A stretch of DNA of 64,000 bases, taken from assembly GCA_963803875.1 (NCBI GenBank), contig CAWDOA010000013.1, positions 216,493 through 280,492 on the forward strand. Direction: 5' to 3'. The notes under the pieces were generated by a model, which made no database searches, was not told the DNA's origin, and worked only from the letters and a program-made list of their open reading frames with translations. A program made the position numbers and the translations under genes. Each line of letters begins with the position of its first letter. Within the stretch, counting starts at the first letter, position 1. Below are positions 1-9,464 of the stretch, piece by piece. This DNA comes from JABDIY01 sp963803875 (GTDB lineage: Bacteria > Actinomycetota > Acidimicrobiia > Acidimicrobiales > SZUA-35).

Positions 1-51
1 CGTGCGCACTCTGATCAAAGGGCGGATTCTGGCGCCACTGAGGGATCGACG

Positions 52-1146
52 TTAGGTCACCCAGCTCAGTTGCACGAACCCGGCATCGGGCGCCAACTGG
101 GCCTGTCCGGTGGACAGGTTGTAGAGCAGAGCCGGAAGCGGATTGGCGAAGTCTTCATAGCTGAAGGCGCTGCTGAAGGACAGAACCAGGTGTTCGCCGG
201 CGTGAATGAGGTCCCGGCCGTACACCCCCTGGTCGGCATCGAGAGCCCACAGCAAGGTTTCGCTGCTGTCAGAGAGATCGAATCGGTACAGACCTCGCTG
301 GACTGATTCATCCGATACCCAGGATCGGAAGCCGTACACCTCGTTATCGATCAGCAGCGCTTCGTCGTAGTCGGGGCACCTCGGGTCGCCGCCGTCGAAG
401 CAATCGAAATCCTGCTCAGCGCTCGAGTAGAGACGTTGACCGGTATCGAGATCGATTGTGGTGAGCTCGAAGTGGCCCTCACCCCGGAACAACCCCACGG
501 CGTAGCGACCGTTGATCGTGCTGAAGTGGGTGGAGCTCTCGAACCCGCCGGTCAGGGTGATTTCTCGAACCTCGCCGGTGGTGAAGTTGAACGCCCGGAG
601 CGTCTCCACCGTTTCCTGGCCCGCTGGATCTCGGCGTTGGTAGATGATTTCCGCTGACTCGTCGGGTAGCAGGCGTACACCCTCCAGCTGGAGGTTCTGT
701 TCTTCTGAACCCACAAGGAGCTCTCGCTCGCCTGTGCCATCGTCGAAATGGATGACGTTGGAAAACACTTCCCGTTGATACACCCAACCGACCAGTGGGA
801 CTTCCACGATGTTCACGATCGGCCCGTCCACAGCCTCAGAGAATCCGGGGAGCGCTCCCTGTTTCTTGGCCCCCGAAGCGTCCCACAAAGTGACCGCTAC
901 CGGCCATGAGGAAACAACGTCGATATCGACAAAACTTTGGACCGACCCGGCGGTTGTGGACGGAGTGGTGGGCGCGGTCGACCCACTCTCGGGGTCGGTC
1001 GTCTGATCGGCCGGCTCGTTGATCGAGCTGGATGTCGTAGTGGTTGTGGCCCCGGCGGCGGGAAGTGGCTCTTCGACATCGGACCCGGTACAGGCCGACG
1101 CGATCAAGAGGACGGGGAGTGCAAGGATGGCGATGCGTAGAGACAT
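52..1146 (-). CDS. Secreted lipoprotein with Thr/Ser linker, possible beta-propeller
   Basis: About 364 residues of unknown function. The N-terminus is a lipoprotein signal peptide: a hydrophobic stretch ending in the lipobox IASAC at about residues 15-19, so the mature protein should be anchored by lipidated Cys on the outer face of the membrane. Residues 20-70 are a low-complexity Thr/Ser/Pro linker. The rest contains spaced phrases such as FDDGTGERELLVG and NFTTGEVREI, which look like blades of a beta-propeller, but no repeat count can be fixed by eye. I chose the ATG at 1146 over the in-frame start at 1173 because it sits directly before the hydrophobic core. A similar design (anchor, linker, propeller-like domain) recurs at 15715-16863. 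Confidence 0.75.
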   Translation of the reverse strand: MSLRIAILALPVLLIASACTGSDVEEPLPAAGATTTTTSSSINEPADQTTDPESGSTAPTTPSTTAGSVQSFVDIDVVSSWPVAVTLWDASGAKKQGALPGFSEAVDGPIVNIVEVPLVGWVYQREVFSNVIHFDDGTGERELLVGSEEQNLQLEGVRLLPDESAEIIYQRRDPAGQETVETLRAFNFTTGEVREITLTGGFESSTHFSTINGRYAVGLFRGEGHFELTTIDLDTGQRLYSSAEQDFDCFDGGDPRCPDYDEALLIDNEVYGFRSWVSDESVQRGLYRFDLSDSSETLLWALDADQGVYGRDLIHAGEHLVLSFSSAFSYEDFANPLPALLYNLSTGQAQLAPDAGFVQLSWVT

Positions 1147-1290
1147 GGTGATTCGAACCCCAGTGTGCCTCATCAGAGCATCCTCACCCGGTCATCGGCA
1201 ATGCTTCGATGAGTTCGGATCGTGAAGAACACAAACGGATCGACCCGCTTCGCCGAGGTGTTGTGGTGCGTCGCGGCGTAGTCTCTGGCG

Positions 1291-2220
1291 GTGGAACTTT
1301 GCATCTTCACCGAACCTCAGCAGGGCGCAAGTTACGACGACCTTCTTGCCGTGGCGAAAGCTACCGAAGCCAACGGATTCCACGGCTTCTTCCGGTCCGA
1401 TCACTATCTGAAAATGGGTGACGGGTCTGGTCTGCCAGGCCCGACCCACGCCTGGGTCACACTGGCCGGTTTGGCTCGCGACACAACACGAATCCGACTG
1501 GGGACCCTGGTCAGTCCGATCACGTTCTACGACCCGGGACCGTTGGCCATCATGGTTGCTCAGGTCGACCTCATGAGCGGGGGCCGCATCGATTTCGGAG
1601 TCGGCTCAGGGTGGTTCGAGGCCGAACACCGTGCCTACGGACTCGACTTCGGTTCCGTCGGTGAGCGGATGACCCGCTTCGAAGAGGCGATGGAACACAT
1701 CGTGGGGCTGTGGGGGACTCCCGAGGGGGACACCTACTCCGGTCACGGTCCAACCTGGTCCTTCGAAGACTCTCCCGCCCTTCCCAAACCACATCAGCGG
1801 CCCCATCCACCCATCATCATCGGCGGCCGGGGCAAGAAGCGGACTCCGGCGTTGGTGGCAAAGATACGCAGCCGAGTTCAATTGCCGTTCGTTCCGGAGG
1901 CGGAAAAGACCGAGCTCGTCGATCGTGTCTTCCAGGCATGTGCCGACCATCGGTCGGGCGGATACTCCGTCGGTGTCGGCCGCGCTCGTCGTGTGCGCCG
2001 GCGCCGACGACGCCGAAATCGAACGGCGAGCCGCCGCTCTGGGACGTGATACCGCCGAACTCAGAGAGAATGGAGTGGCCGGGTCACCGGATGAGATCAT
2101 CGACAAGATCGGGCGCTACGCCGACGCAGGCGTTTCCCGTATCTATCTCCAAGTGCTTGGACATCCACGACCTCGATCACATCGCCTTCATCGGATCAGA
2201 GATCCGACCTCAGCGTCTGA
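1291..2220 (+). pseudogene. LLM-class (F420-type) oxidoreductase, several frameshifts
   Basis: Luciferase-like monooxygenase-family flavin/F420 oxidoreductase. From the GTG at 1291 the first frame gives the family N-terminus (MELCIFTEPQ, then GFFRSDHYL, LGTLVSPITFYDPG and MSGGRIDFGVGSGWFEAEHRAYG). After about 1860 the protein can only be followed by changing frame: an apparent extra A near 1863 that is compensated near 1884, a shift near 1945 into the frame reading SAALVVCAGADDAE through DEIIDKIGRYADAGVSRIYLQVL, and another near 2158 into LDIHDLDHIAFIGSEIRP. The expected C-terminus lies near 2215. All pieces are collinear with the family, so the damage is indels, not rearrangement. It may be a pseudogene or sequencing error. 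It overlaps the tail of the convergent gene at 2196. Confidence 0.7.
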
Positions 2221-2936
2221 CCGCGTCGCACCACGACTGCGCTGACCACGACGTCGTCGTACACGATCTGGTCGAATCGGACCGGGCTCTCGATGTTCTC
2301 GAGCACGGGGAGTTGACCGGTTTCCAAGAGCAGACCAGATCCCTGGAGGCTGTCCAACCGCATGTCGCCGAACCCCACCCACGACGACGTCAGGGCGTAC
2401 TGGGCTTTGTAGAACGCCTCCTTTGCACTGAAGACCCTGATGGCCCCCTCATCTCGATCCGCGGCAGGAAGGGATTCCACCATCTCGATCTCGGACGGAA
2501 CGAGCAGCATCTCCCGCACACCATCTTTGAGCGGCTGGATCACTTCAGCATCGAGACCGACTCCGAAATCACCACCTCGGTCGAGAGCGGCCACGGCGGC
2601 CACGAATTCTCGTCCTTCCCGTCGGGTGTGGGTGATCGACGCAGTGATCCCTGCGGGCCATTCAGGCTGCCGGCCGGGTCCGGTCGGCAGGGTAGGAGCG
2701 GCCCTACCCAGCGCCTCTATGGATGCACGGGCACACGCTCGTCCGGTGGCGAACTCGGCCCTGCGGCCCGGTACGGCCTTCTCGATGAACCGCAACTCCT
2801 CGGGCGACAGAAACGCATCGTGAAACAGCCTGTCGGTGTGAAACACAGCAACCTCGACACCGGCAAACAGCGACTCGAACTCCGGTGACCGCAGAGGACC
2901 GGCGGTGGGAGAATTCGAACGTGGCACGTCGAGCAA
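2196..2936 (-). CDS. 4'-phosphopantetheinyl transferase, EntD/Sfp superfamily
   Basis: This enzyme moves the phosphopantetheine arm of CoA onto a carrier-protein serine, activating fatty acid, polyketide or peptide synthases in the cytoplasm. The 246-residue protein has the family's hallmarks in order: GLDAE at about residue 133 (first metal-binding acid), then FSAKEAFYKAQY near residue 175 (the FxxKEAxxK signature), and an upstream ITHTRREG segment matching the SxSHt region of EntD-type enzymes. The length suits the family. The reading frame begins with TTG at 2936; a GTG three codons downstream is an alternative start. No carrier protein or synthase gene is adjacent, so the target is unknown. 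Confidence 0.85.
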   Translation of the reverse strand: MLDVPRSNSPTAGPLRSPEFESLFAGVEVAVFHTDRLFHDAFLSPEELRFIEKAVPGRRAEFATGRACARASIEALGRAAPTLPTGPGRQPEWPAGITASITHTRREGREFVAAVAALDRGGDFGVGLDAEVIQPLKDGVREMLLVPSEIEMVESLPAADRDEGAIRVFSAKEAFYKAQYALTSSWVGFGDMRLDSLQGSGLLLETGQLPVLENIESPVRFDQIVYDDVVVSAVVVRRGQTLRSDL

Positions 2937-3029
2937 TGTAGGCGGTGGCGGTTCGGTGGTGCGAGAAGCTACCCAGGAAGTTCATCGTGCAGCTGAGCAT
3001 TGACCGGCTCAGCAGGCGACACTGGGACA

Positions 3030-4163
3030 ATGAGTAGTCGACCATCGATCATCATCGTGGGCGGGGGCACCGCCGGGATCCACGCGGCTCGTGCCCTGCG
3101 GTGGCTCGATGAGATCGTTGACGTCACGCTGATCGAACCCACCGGCACCCACCAGTTCTTGACCCGCTTGGCGGCCGTGGCCGGTGGTGTTCTTCGGATC
3201 GAAGATTCGTCCGAATCGCTCGACGCTCTTGTCGACTGCGAGGTTGTGACCGACTCGGTGGAACGAGTTGTCGAGGGCTCGGTTCTGCTGGCGTCGGGGG
3301 AACAGCGCAACGCTGATGTGATCCTCCTGACCGCTGGTGCGCACGCTTCCCGTCCTCCGATCAAGGGGCTTCGCCATGCCGTCTCACTCCGCACCGCGGG
3401 GGATGCCGAAGAAATCCAGTATCGGGTGTCGAAGACAGACGCCGTGGTCGTGATCGGTGGTGGCCCGACCGGCTGCCAGTTGGCCGGTGCGCTGGCCGCC
3501 GGTCCATTCGACGTGTTCGTGACGCTGGTCGAACGGGAGAGCCGACTGCTCAACGGCTTCAATCCGGCACTGGGTCGCAGGGCCCGAAAGGTACTCACCC
3601 AGCGAGGCGTGTCGGTCTGGACCGGACGGACCGTCGCTGAGATCGGTCCGGAAAACGTCACAACTTCCAACGGTTTGGCCAACGGGATGCCGGTCTGGAC
3701 CGGAGGTTTCGAGGCCCGAACCGAAGGGCTCATCGACGCCCCCACCCGGGAGGGGCGTTTGGTGGTGGACGACGTGGGCCGGGTCTCCGGATTCGACCGG
3801 GTGTTCGCTGCGGGAGACATCGCCGCCCATCGCGACGGCGATGACGTGCATCCGATGTCAGCCCAGATCGCCGTGAAAGCCGGTCGAACAGTGGCATTCA
3901 ATGCTCTCCAAATGTTGAGGGGTGAGCCGCTGAGCCCTCTCGATTTCACTGATCTTGGATGGGTGGTGGACCTGTCGGGCGGACAGGGCGTCGCCGATCT
4001 GTTCGGATTCCCACTTTCGATCCCCGGGCTCGATCGTTTGGTCCCGCTCTTGCACGATGCGATCGACATCCGGAACCTTGCCCAGCTGGGCGCTCTTCAC
4101 ACGCTCTGGAGTGAATCCTCGGTTCGCAATGCGCGGCGCGCGAACGACTTGACCCACCGCTGA
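3030..4163 (+). CDS. NDH-2-like FAD-dependent pyridine nucleotide oxidoreductase
   Basis: Two-dinucleotide-binding-domain flavoprotein resembling type II NADH dehydrogenase, which passes electrons from NAD(P)H to quinone at the inner face of the membrane without pumping protons. The first Rossmann motif IIIVGGGTAGIHAA starts at residue 6 and binds FAD; a second, VVVIGGGPTGCQLAGAL, lies near residue 140 and binds NAD(P)H; the FAD-closing motif FAAGDIAAH follows near residue 258. The C-terminal 80 residues (ending in LFGFPLSIPGLDRLVPLLHD and so on) match the membrane-associating tail of such enzymes. I prefer the ATG at 3030 to the TTG at 3000. The next gene starts four bases after its stop, suggesting co-transcription. 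Confidence 0.82.
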   Translation: MSSRPSIIIVGGGTAGIHAARALRWLDEIVDVTLIEPTGTHQFLTRLAAVAGGVLRIEDSSESLDALVDCEVVTDSVERVVEGSVLLASGEQRNADVILLTAGAHASRPPIKGLRHAVSLRTAGDAEEIQYRVSKTDAVVVIGGGPTGCQLAGALAAGPFDVFVTLVERESRLLNGFNPALGRRARKVLTQRGVSVWTGRTVAEIGPENVTTSNGLANGMPVWTGGFEARTEGLIDAPTREGRLVVDDVGRVSGFDRVFAAGDIAAHRDGDDVHPMSAQIAVKAGRTVAFNALQMLRGEPLSPLDFTDLGWVVDLSGGQGVADLFGFPLSIPGLDRLVPLLHDAIDIRNLAQLGALHTLWSESSVRNARRANDLTHR

Positions 4164-4166
4164 GTC

Positions 4167-5909
4167 GTGGACGATCACCACGACGAGGAGCTGCTGGCTC
4201 AAAACCAGGTCCGCCGTGGTCGCTCTCCGCTGTTCTTCCCGCTTGTTCTGCTCAGTACGTTCGCAATTGGTCTGGTGGGGTACCGCACAGTTGTTCCGCA
4301 GCTAAGCCAGGAGACGGCGGCACCGGTACAGGATGAAGGCGAGGACCAGGCCGAACCCAGCCCCTGGCAGTGCAGCAGCGCCGTAGCTCGAGCTGAGCAG
4401 TTGGATGAGGCCCGTTCGACCCCCGTATGGCTTCCGATGTTGATGGCTCGATCCCAGGTGGTCGTGAGCGGCAAGATCACCGACGGTCTGTTGTACGAGG
4501 ACTACGGAGTGGCCGTGGTGGAGGTGGAACCGATCGATGGGGTCGGCCAGCAGAACCTCGATCGGCTGCTCCTCCCGCTGAGTTCCACTCCTCCCGGAGC
4601 GCCGTGGCAAGGGGCCGATTTCGTGGCGTTTCTGTCCGGTGTGAGTGAGTTCGGGGTCGGCACCGTGGTGCCGGGCGGGTTTTTCTTCGCCTGCGGGTTC
4701 GAGGAGCCCGCGACCGGTCTTGCCACCTTCGATGCCGAGTATTCCCAGCAGACCGATTCGTTGAATTCGCTGCGTACTGCCTACCTGGCCTTCCAACGGG
4801 TCGGTCAGCGGCAAGCAGCAAGGGTGGTTGCTCCCAGGATCCACGTGTTGGACGTGATGACCCAGGATCAGTCCAGGGTCGGGGTGTACCTGCCCGAAGC
4901 GCTGGCCGCACCCTTCGATGTTCACACGGTCGACACGCCCGGTGATGGTCAGTGGCACATCGTGTTTGCCAACACCACAGTGGTGGGCCGAATTGGGATC
5001 GGCCCGTGTGGCGATCTGAGACCCGAGCATTGCAGCGGCAACCTGCGCATGGAGATCGAATCGCTATCCGGGTTTGACGTGCCGGCGGCGTTGCAGTTTC
5101 TTGGTGGTCCCGCAGTCGACGGAGCGCAGTCGGCCTTCGGAGCGCCGGTTGTCGAAGCGCGACTAGGTCCCCAGGTGGTCGACGACCTTCTGGTGTACCT
5201 GAACGGCGACGCGATCTTTGCCGTGGACAAGCTGACACTGGAGCCCCGTTGGCAACGGGGGGGCGGCCCGTTCAGCTTCGCTCGGGTGGGCCCTGGACCG
5301 GTCCGGATAGTTGTTCGAAGTGAGATTGATGGCGCTCTGACAGGTATGACCCGCGCTGGAGTCATCGAGTGGCGCTACGACGGAGCGGGCACGATTGCTT
5401 CCAGGCTGCTCACCGGCGGCCCGATCCTCATCCAGTCGTGGCGAGATCTCGACAACACAACCCGATCCCGGGTGCTCGTTGCCGTAGAGCCCACCGACGG
5501 GTCGCGGCGATGGGAGTTCAGCCGCATTGTCCCGATGGAGGGAGCAGCCCGGGTCGAGGAACGACTCGGGGACGGTCTGTACGTGGTGGAGATAACCACC
5601 GGGAGCCCACTGGCCATCGGCAAGGAGTTCGTCGGTCTGGAGATGGCTACGGGTGAGGTGAGATGGCGGGTGAACCCTCAACCGGGCGGGGATGTGTTCG
5701 AGATCGACGGCTACCTCTGGTGGGCCGGAACCGGTGCCATCGCCCGAATCGACGGCGACAGCGGCGAGGTGTTGTGGAAGGTCGACCGGGCTGGGATCAA
5801 CGACTTGTCGGTGGAGGGCGATGTGGTTGATTTCGCCGATGCCGGATCCTTCGACTTGGAAACCGGCCGGCGTTTGCGTGACGCTGCTGTTTCACCGTGT
5901 TGCCAGTAG
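4167..5909 (+). CDS. Membrane-anchored PQQ-like beta-propeller protein
   Basis: A 580-residue protein of unknown function. It has a short charged N-terminus, one membrane segment at about residues 21-42 (PLFFPLVLLSTFAIGLVGYRTVV), then a large domain that should face outside. The C-terminal 260 residues contain repeated units such as VYLNGDAIFAVDKLTLEPRWQR, VAVEPTDGSRRWEFSR, VGLEMATGEVRWRV and IARIDGDSGEVLWKV, which are typical blades of PQQ-like/quinoprotein propellers (hydrophobic strand, then G-x-x-x-W). The tryptophan-docking repeats suggest a structural or binding role; no dehydrogenase active site is evident. The start is GTG at 4167, right behind the NDH-2-like gene. Confidence 0.78.
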   Translation: MDDHHDEELLAQNQVRRGRSPLFFPLVLLSTFAIGLVGYRTVVPQLSQETAAPVQDEGEDQAEPSPWQCSSAVARAEQLDEARSTPVWLPMLMARSQVVVSGKITDGLLYEDYGVAVVEVEPIDGVGQQNLDRLLLPLSSTPPGAPWQGADFVAFLSGVSEFGVGTVVPGGFFFACGFEEPATGLATFDAEYSQQTDSLNSLRTAYLAFQRVGQRQAARVVAPRIHVLDVMTQDQSRVGVYLPEALAAPFDVHTVDTPGDGQWHIVFANTTVVGRIGIGPCGDLRPEHCSGNLRMEIESLSGFDVPAALQFLGGPAVDGAQSAFGAPVVEARLGPQVVDDLLVYLNGDAIFAVDKLTLEPRWQRGGGPFSFARVGPGPVRIVVRSEIDGALTGMTRAGVIEWRYDGAGTIASRLLTGGPILIQSWRDLDNTTRSRVLVAVEPTDGSRRWEFSRIVPMEGAARVEERLGDGLYVVEITTGSPLAIGKEFVGLEMATGEVRWRVNPQPGGDVFEIDGYLWWAGTGAIARIDGDSGEVLWKVDRAGINDLSVEGDVVDFADAGSFDLETGRRLRDAAVSPCCQ

Positions 5910-5948
5910 GTGCCCGTAGTACCAGCGACTAGAGGAAACGTTCACCCA

Positions 5949-6743
5949 CTACCGGCGGCCACCATCGACCACGAACTCCTGTGCGGTGCATGCAGCTCCG
6001 TCGTCAGCGGCCAGGAACAGAACCATCTGGGCGAATTCCCTGGGGTAGATCCGCCGTTTGATGGCCTGATCGCGCATGGTCCCCGCTTCACCCTCGGGCG
6101 TCCACCATTTGGTGAGTTGCTTCTCGGTGGCAACCCATCCCGGCAGCACAGTGTTCACCCTGACGTTGTCAACGCCGAAGGTTCGAGCCATTGTGCGGGT
6201 GATTCCCTCCACTCCGCTCTTCGCAATGGCATAACCGGGGAAGAAGTCCTCTTGGATCTGGTACGACGATGATCCGATGTTGATGATCGACCCGTTCTTG
6301 GCGTCCAGCATTTGTGGAGCCACGGCCTGAAGGGCAAAGAAGTAGTGGCGAAGGTTCACGTTGATTCGATCATCCCAATACTCCGGGGTCACCTCCTGCC
6401 ACGTATGACGATCGTCGCTGGCGGCGTTGTTGACGAGCACGGTGATCCCGCCGAGATCCTCGATTGCCTGCGCTATCACCGTTTGGGTTGCCTCGATGTC
6501 GAGTAGATCGACTTCGTAGAATCGGGGTTGGTGACGGGGGTTGTGAGCGGCACATCGATCAAGGGTCCGGAGGGCGTTCGCTCGGTTCACGTCGGCGAAA
6601 CCAACTCGGCTTCCCTGTTTCACGAACTCTTCCACAATCCCGGCACCCACGCCATCGGCCCCACCGGTTACGAATATGGTGCGGTCAACCAGGGACGGAT
6701 ACTGCGCGTAGTGAACGTCGGGAGGTGCTGTTGGATCAGTCAT
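5949..6743 (-). CDS. SDR family oxidoreductase
   Basis: Classical short-chain dehydrogenase/reductase of about 264 residues, an NAD(P)-dependent alcohol or sugar dehydrogenase. Visible motifs are TGGADGVG near residue 23 (cofactor loop), LVNNAAS (the NNAG-type motif, with Ala-Ser at the end), the catalytic Ser in INIGSSSYQ and the catalytic pair in YAIAKSG. The C-terminus has the usual AQEFVVDGG. Similar sequences include bacterial arabinose/xylose dehydrogenases, but the substrate cannot be read from the sequence. I take the ATG at 6743, since the 18 extra residues upstream are not SDR-like. It is convergent with the previous gene and divergent from the UspA gene. Confidence 0.85.
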   Translation of the reverse strand: MTDPTAPPDVHYAQYPSLVDRTIFVTGGADGVGAGIVEEFVKQGSRVGFADVNRANALRTLDRCAAHNPRHQPRFYEVDLLDIEATQTVIAQAIEDLGGITVLVNNAASDDRHTWQEVTPEYWDDRINVNLRHYFFALQAVAPQMLDAKNGSIINIGSSSYQIQEDFFPGYAIAKSGVEGITRTMARTFGVDNVRVNTVLPGWVATEKQLTKWWTPEGEAGTMRDQAIKRRIYPREFAQMVLFLAADDGAACTAQEFVVDGGRR

Positions 6744-6826
6744 CGACAGTGACTGTAGGCATCCCAGAGCGTGTATTGAGACCCACCGGTTGCGCATGGC
6801 GGTTCCGAACCGGGTAGGAATGTTGT

Positions 6827-7270
6827 ATGAAGAAAATTGTCGTGGGCTTTGATGGTTCTGAAACGGCTCGGAAAGCTGCCGACGAAGCGGCTGAGCTTGC
6901 GGCGGGCCTTGGAGCGGAACTACACGTGGTCACGGTGCTCACTGATGATCCGAAGAAACACGGCTTCGACGCTGACATCGTGGGCGAACGGGCAGTTGAT
7001 GCGGTGGAAGCTCGAAGCCAGGGTCTACGCCAGCAAGCAGCCGACGCCGCAGGTCAACTCGAAAGCGGTTTTGCCGGAGTCACCGTGGTCACGACCGTCT
7101 TGGCCGGCCCACCGGCTCGAATTCTGGTGGAACATGCCGAGGCGATTGACGCCGACATCATCGTGGTCGGTAATCGACATGTGCAGGGCATCGCTCGACT
7201 CCTGGGTTCGGTAGCGGTGGATATCCTTCGCGACGCTCCGTGCGCCGTGTACGTCGCCAAGACCACCTGA
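6827..7270 (+). CDS. Universal stress protein, UspA family
   Basis: Single-domain 147-residue universal stress protein. It begins with the family strand MKKIVVGFDGSETARKA and ends with VGNRHVQGIARLLGSVAVDILRDAPCAVYVAK. The nucleotide-binding loop is a variant of G-xx-G-x9-G-S/T: the second glycine is His and the loop is one residue shorter, a form that I associate with a common actinobacterial UspA subgroup. Such proteins bind ATP or AMP and support survival under stress; no partner is encoded nearby. The start ATG at 6827 is preceded by a weak AGGAA-type ribosome-binding site. Confidence 0.88.
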   Translation: MKKIVVGFDGSETARKAADEAAELAAGLGAELHVVTVLTDDPKKHGFDADIVGERAVDAVEARSQGLRQQAADAAGQLESGFAGVTVVTTVLAGPPARILVEHAEAIDADIIVVGNRHVQGIARLLGSVAVDILRDAPCAVYVAKTT

Positions 7271-7338
7271 AGGGTCAGTTCTCCGCCCTGGCAGCTGCCT
7301 TCCGGGAACCAAACCGGACCTGATGACGTCGAAGTGGT

Positions 7339-8575
7339 ATGGGCAAACAGTTCTGGATCGCCGTCGCCATGATGGCAGTGGCGTCGGCGTGTGCATCAAC
7401 AACCCCGGCCGGAGACACTGAAGTGTTGGTTTCTGAGATGTCTCGGGCTGCGGCACGCCCGGACGCGGCGGTCCCCGAGCTCGTTTCGGGCTTCAACCAG
7501 GCGGGCTTCGATCTGTTTCTCACACGAGATCAGACCGTAAACACCGTGCTGAGCCCGCTGAGTATCGGTCATGCCGTCCTGATGGCCGAAGCCGCCGCCG
7601 ACGCCGACACCGCGACCTCCATTCGAACCAGCTTTGGGCTTCCCGACGATCCCCACGAGGCCTGGAATGCACTTGATTCCCTCATCGTGGCGTCGAACCG
7701 AACCGCCACCAACGTTGCTCAGAAGCCGACCCCGATCGTGACGGTGGCGGGGCGGGCGTGGCCCGCAGCCGGCAGGTCTCCATCACAGCAGTGGTTGGAT
7801 GTGCTCGCTGCCCAGCACGGAGCGGGAACCGAGACAATCGATGTGAACCAACCAGAGCAGTCGGCTGACCAGATCAACGGTTGGGTCTCGGAGGAGACAA
7901 ATGGCTTGATCGATCGTCTCATCACGCCAAGCTTCATCACTCCCGACACCGTGCTCGTGCTCACCGACGCGGTGTACTTCGAAGCTCAGTGGGCTCGTGT
8001 GTTCGGAAAGTACGGAACCGTCACCCAGCAGTTCACCGCACTGGACGGCACAACCGTCTTCGCGCAGTTCAACCTGGACCTCGAACAGCCCGGCCGCCGC
8101 GGGACCGGCAACGGGTTTGTAGCAGCCGAGGTCGACTATGCGGGGGGCGACTACTCGATGTTGTTGGTCGTCCCCGACGAAGGAAACTTCTCCGCGGTCC
8201 GTGCCGGGCTTTCGAATGACTTCGTGGCTGAGGTCGACGAGGTTCTGGCCGACGGTCCGTGGGAGCTTCGTCTCCCAGAATGGACAACGGACACGTCATT
8301 CGACTTCCTGGCATGGCTCGAGGCTGCCGGCGCCGCCCCCGGCGTCGTATCCGGGAATCTCACCCGGAGCGTTCCTGAGCGGCGCGGTTCATGGTGCCAA
8401 CATCGCCGTGGACGACATCGGCACCGTGGCGGCCGCTGCTACTGCATTGGGCTTTGCAGAGTCCGGTCCGCCCGAGCCTGAACTGGTGGTCTCGGTCGAC
8501 CGGCCATTCATCTACATGATCCGCCACGTCGACACCGGGGCGGTCATGTTTGTGGGCCAGGTGACCTCGCTGTAA
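7339..8575 (+). CDS. Secreted lipoprotein serpin (serine protease inhibitor), frameshifted
   Basis: A bacterial serpin of about 410 residues. The first frame (7339 to about 8340) has a lipoprotein signal ending in VASAC, then the serpin core: NTVLSPLSIGHAVLMAEAAAD, INGWVSEETNGLIDRLI, LVLTDAVYFEAQWARVF and LLVVPDEGNF. The second frame (to 8575) supplies the reactive-centre loop and C-terminal strands: the hinge GTVAAAATALGF, then VDRPFIYMIRHVDTGAVMFVGQV. The Ala-rich hinge is what an inhibitory serpin needs for loop insertion. The frame change falls at the CCCCC run 8336-8340, so a one-base indel there, real or from sequencing, is the simplest reading. The lipid anchor implies protection of the cell surface against foreign or own proteases. 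Confidence 0.85.
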
Positions 8576-8584
8576 CCGGAGAGC

Positions 8585-9409
8585 TTACGGTTCGGGTTTC
8601 GGAGGCTTGTCCGGCTTCGTTGTCTCGTGTCGGAGTCGGTCTAGGAGGTCCTTGGTTCTCTCCCAGAGTGGCTTGAGCGCTCTGGCGGAGTCGTCGGCGG
8701 CCTTGCGGCCGAGGTTGCCGCTGCGTTCGGCGAGCACCCTGAGGTCGGTCATGCCGAAGCCGGAATCGAACGTTTCCGGCGAATCGGAAGTCGTGCGGGG
8801 TAGTGCGCTGAAGCTTGACTCATCGATACCCAGCTCAACGTGATCGTTGCGGACGTTGGCCACGGAGGCGAACGGCACCAAGACGTTGCGACGGAATCCG
8901 TAACGTCCGCTGCGGACCACGATCGCAGTGAGATGATCAACATCTGCCACGAATGCCTCCACGTGTCCAACTGTTTCGCCGTCGGACGAGGTGACTTTGC
9001 TGGCCCTACGGATCTCGCAGTCACCCTTGGGAATTCGGTCATATCTGACTTCGATCCGATCCTCGCTCCAGGAATCGGCCTGATCGGCAGCGATATAGGG
9101 GATATGCACGACCTCCTCTATTCCGATGTCCCAGTCATCTTCGAGTTCGATGGTCTCGCCCGGGCGCAAGAAATCGTTGACCGAGACTCGTTCGAGCTGT
9201 CGTAGGTGAGCGGTGTCCAAATCCACGACCAGGGAACCCCCTCGGTCGGAGACCAACCAGATCGGAACCAACCGATCTTGATGATGAGCCTGTTCAGGTT
9301 CGAGCACTATGTGGGTCACCTTGGCGGCCTGAGGGTCGACGACGATGTCGCCCAACCGGCCGAAGTGTCCGTCGGTTGCGGCCACCGCCTGACCGAGTCG
9401 TAGTTTCAT
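8585..9409 (-). CDS. PRC-barrel domain protein (two barrels)
   Basis: A 274-residue soluble protein with two PRC-barrel-like domains. The first begins at residue 1 (MKLRLGQAVAATDGHFGRLGDIVVDPQAAKVTHIVLEP), the second near residue 130 (IRRASKVTSSDGETVGHVEAFVADVDHLTAIVVRSG). The tail from about residue 215 is charged and contains a helical segment ending in a Lys/Pro-rich end (TTKPDKPPKPEP). PRC barrels occur in photosynthetic reaction centre H subunits, RimM and stress-linked proteins; no specific role can be assigned here. The ATG at 9409 fits the domain start exactly. Confidence 0.8.
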   Translation of the reverse strand: MKLRLGQAVAATDGHFGRLGDIVVDPQAAKVTHIVLEPEQAHHQDRLVPIWLVSDRGGSLVVDLDTAHLRQLERVSVNDFLRPGETIELEDDWDIGIEEVVHIPYIAADQADSWSEDRIEVRYDRIPKGDCEIRRASKVTSSDGETVGHVEAFVADVDHLTAIVVRSGRYGFRRNVLVPFASVANVRNDHVELGIDESSFSALPRTTSDSPETFDSGFGMTDLRVLAERSGNLGRKAADDSARALKPLWERTKDLLDRLRHETTKPDKPPKPEP

Positions 9410-9464
9410 GATCGTGCTGTTCCTTTGTGCTTGGTGTGGTGGTAGCTCGAACCTGATCGTGGGG

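Noticed and set aside
1144..1230. GGTTCGAATC-like sequence on the minus strand, as in a tRNA T-arm
   Set aside because: The T-stem has a mismatch, there is no acceptor stem or anticodon arm upstream, and the site lies in the 5' end of the lipoprotein frame.
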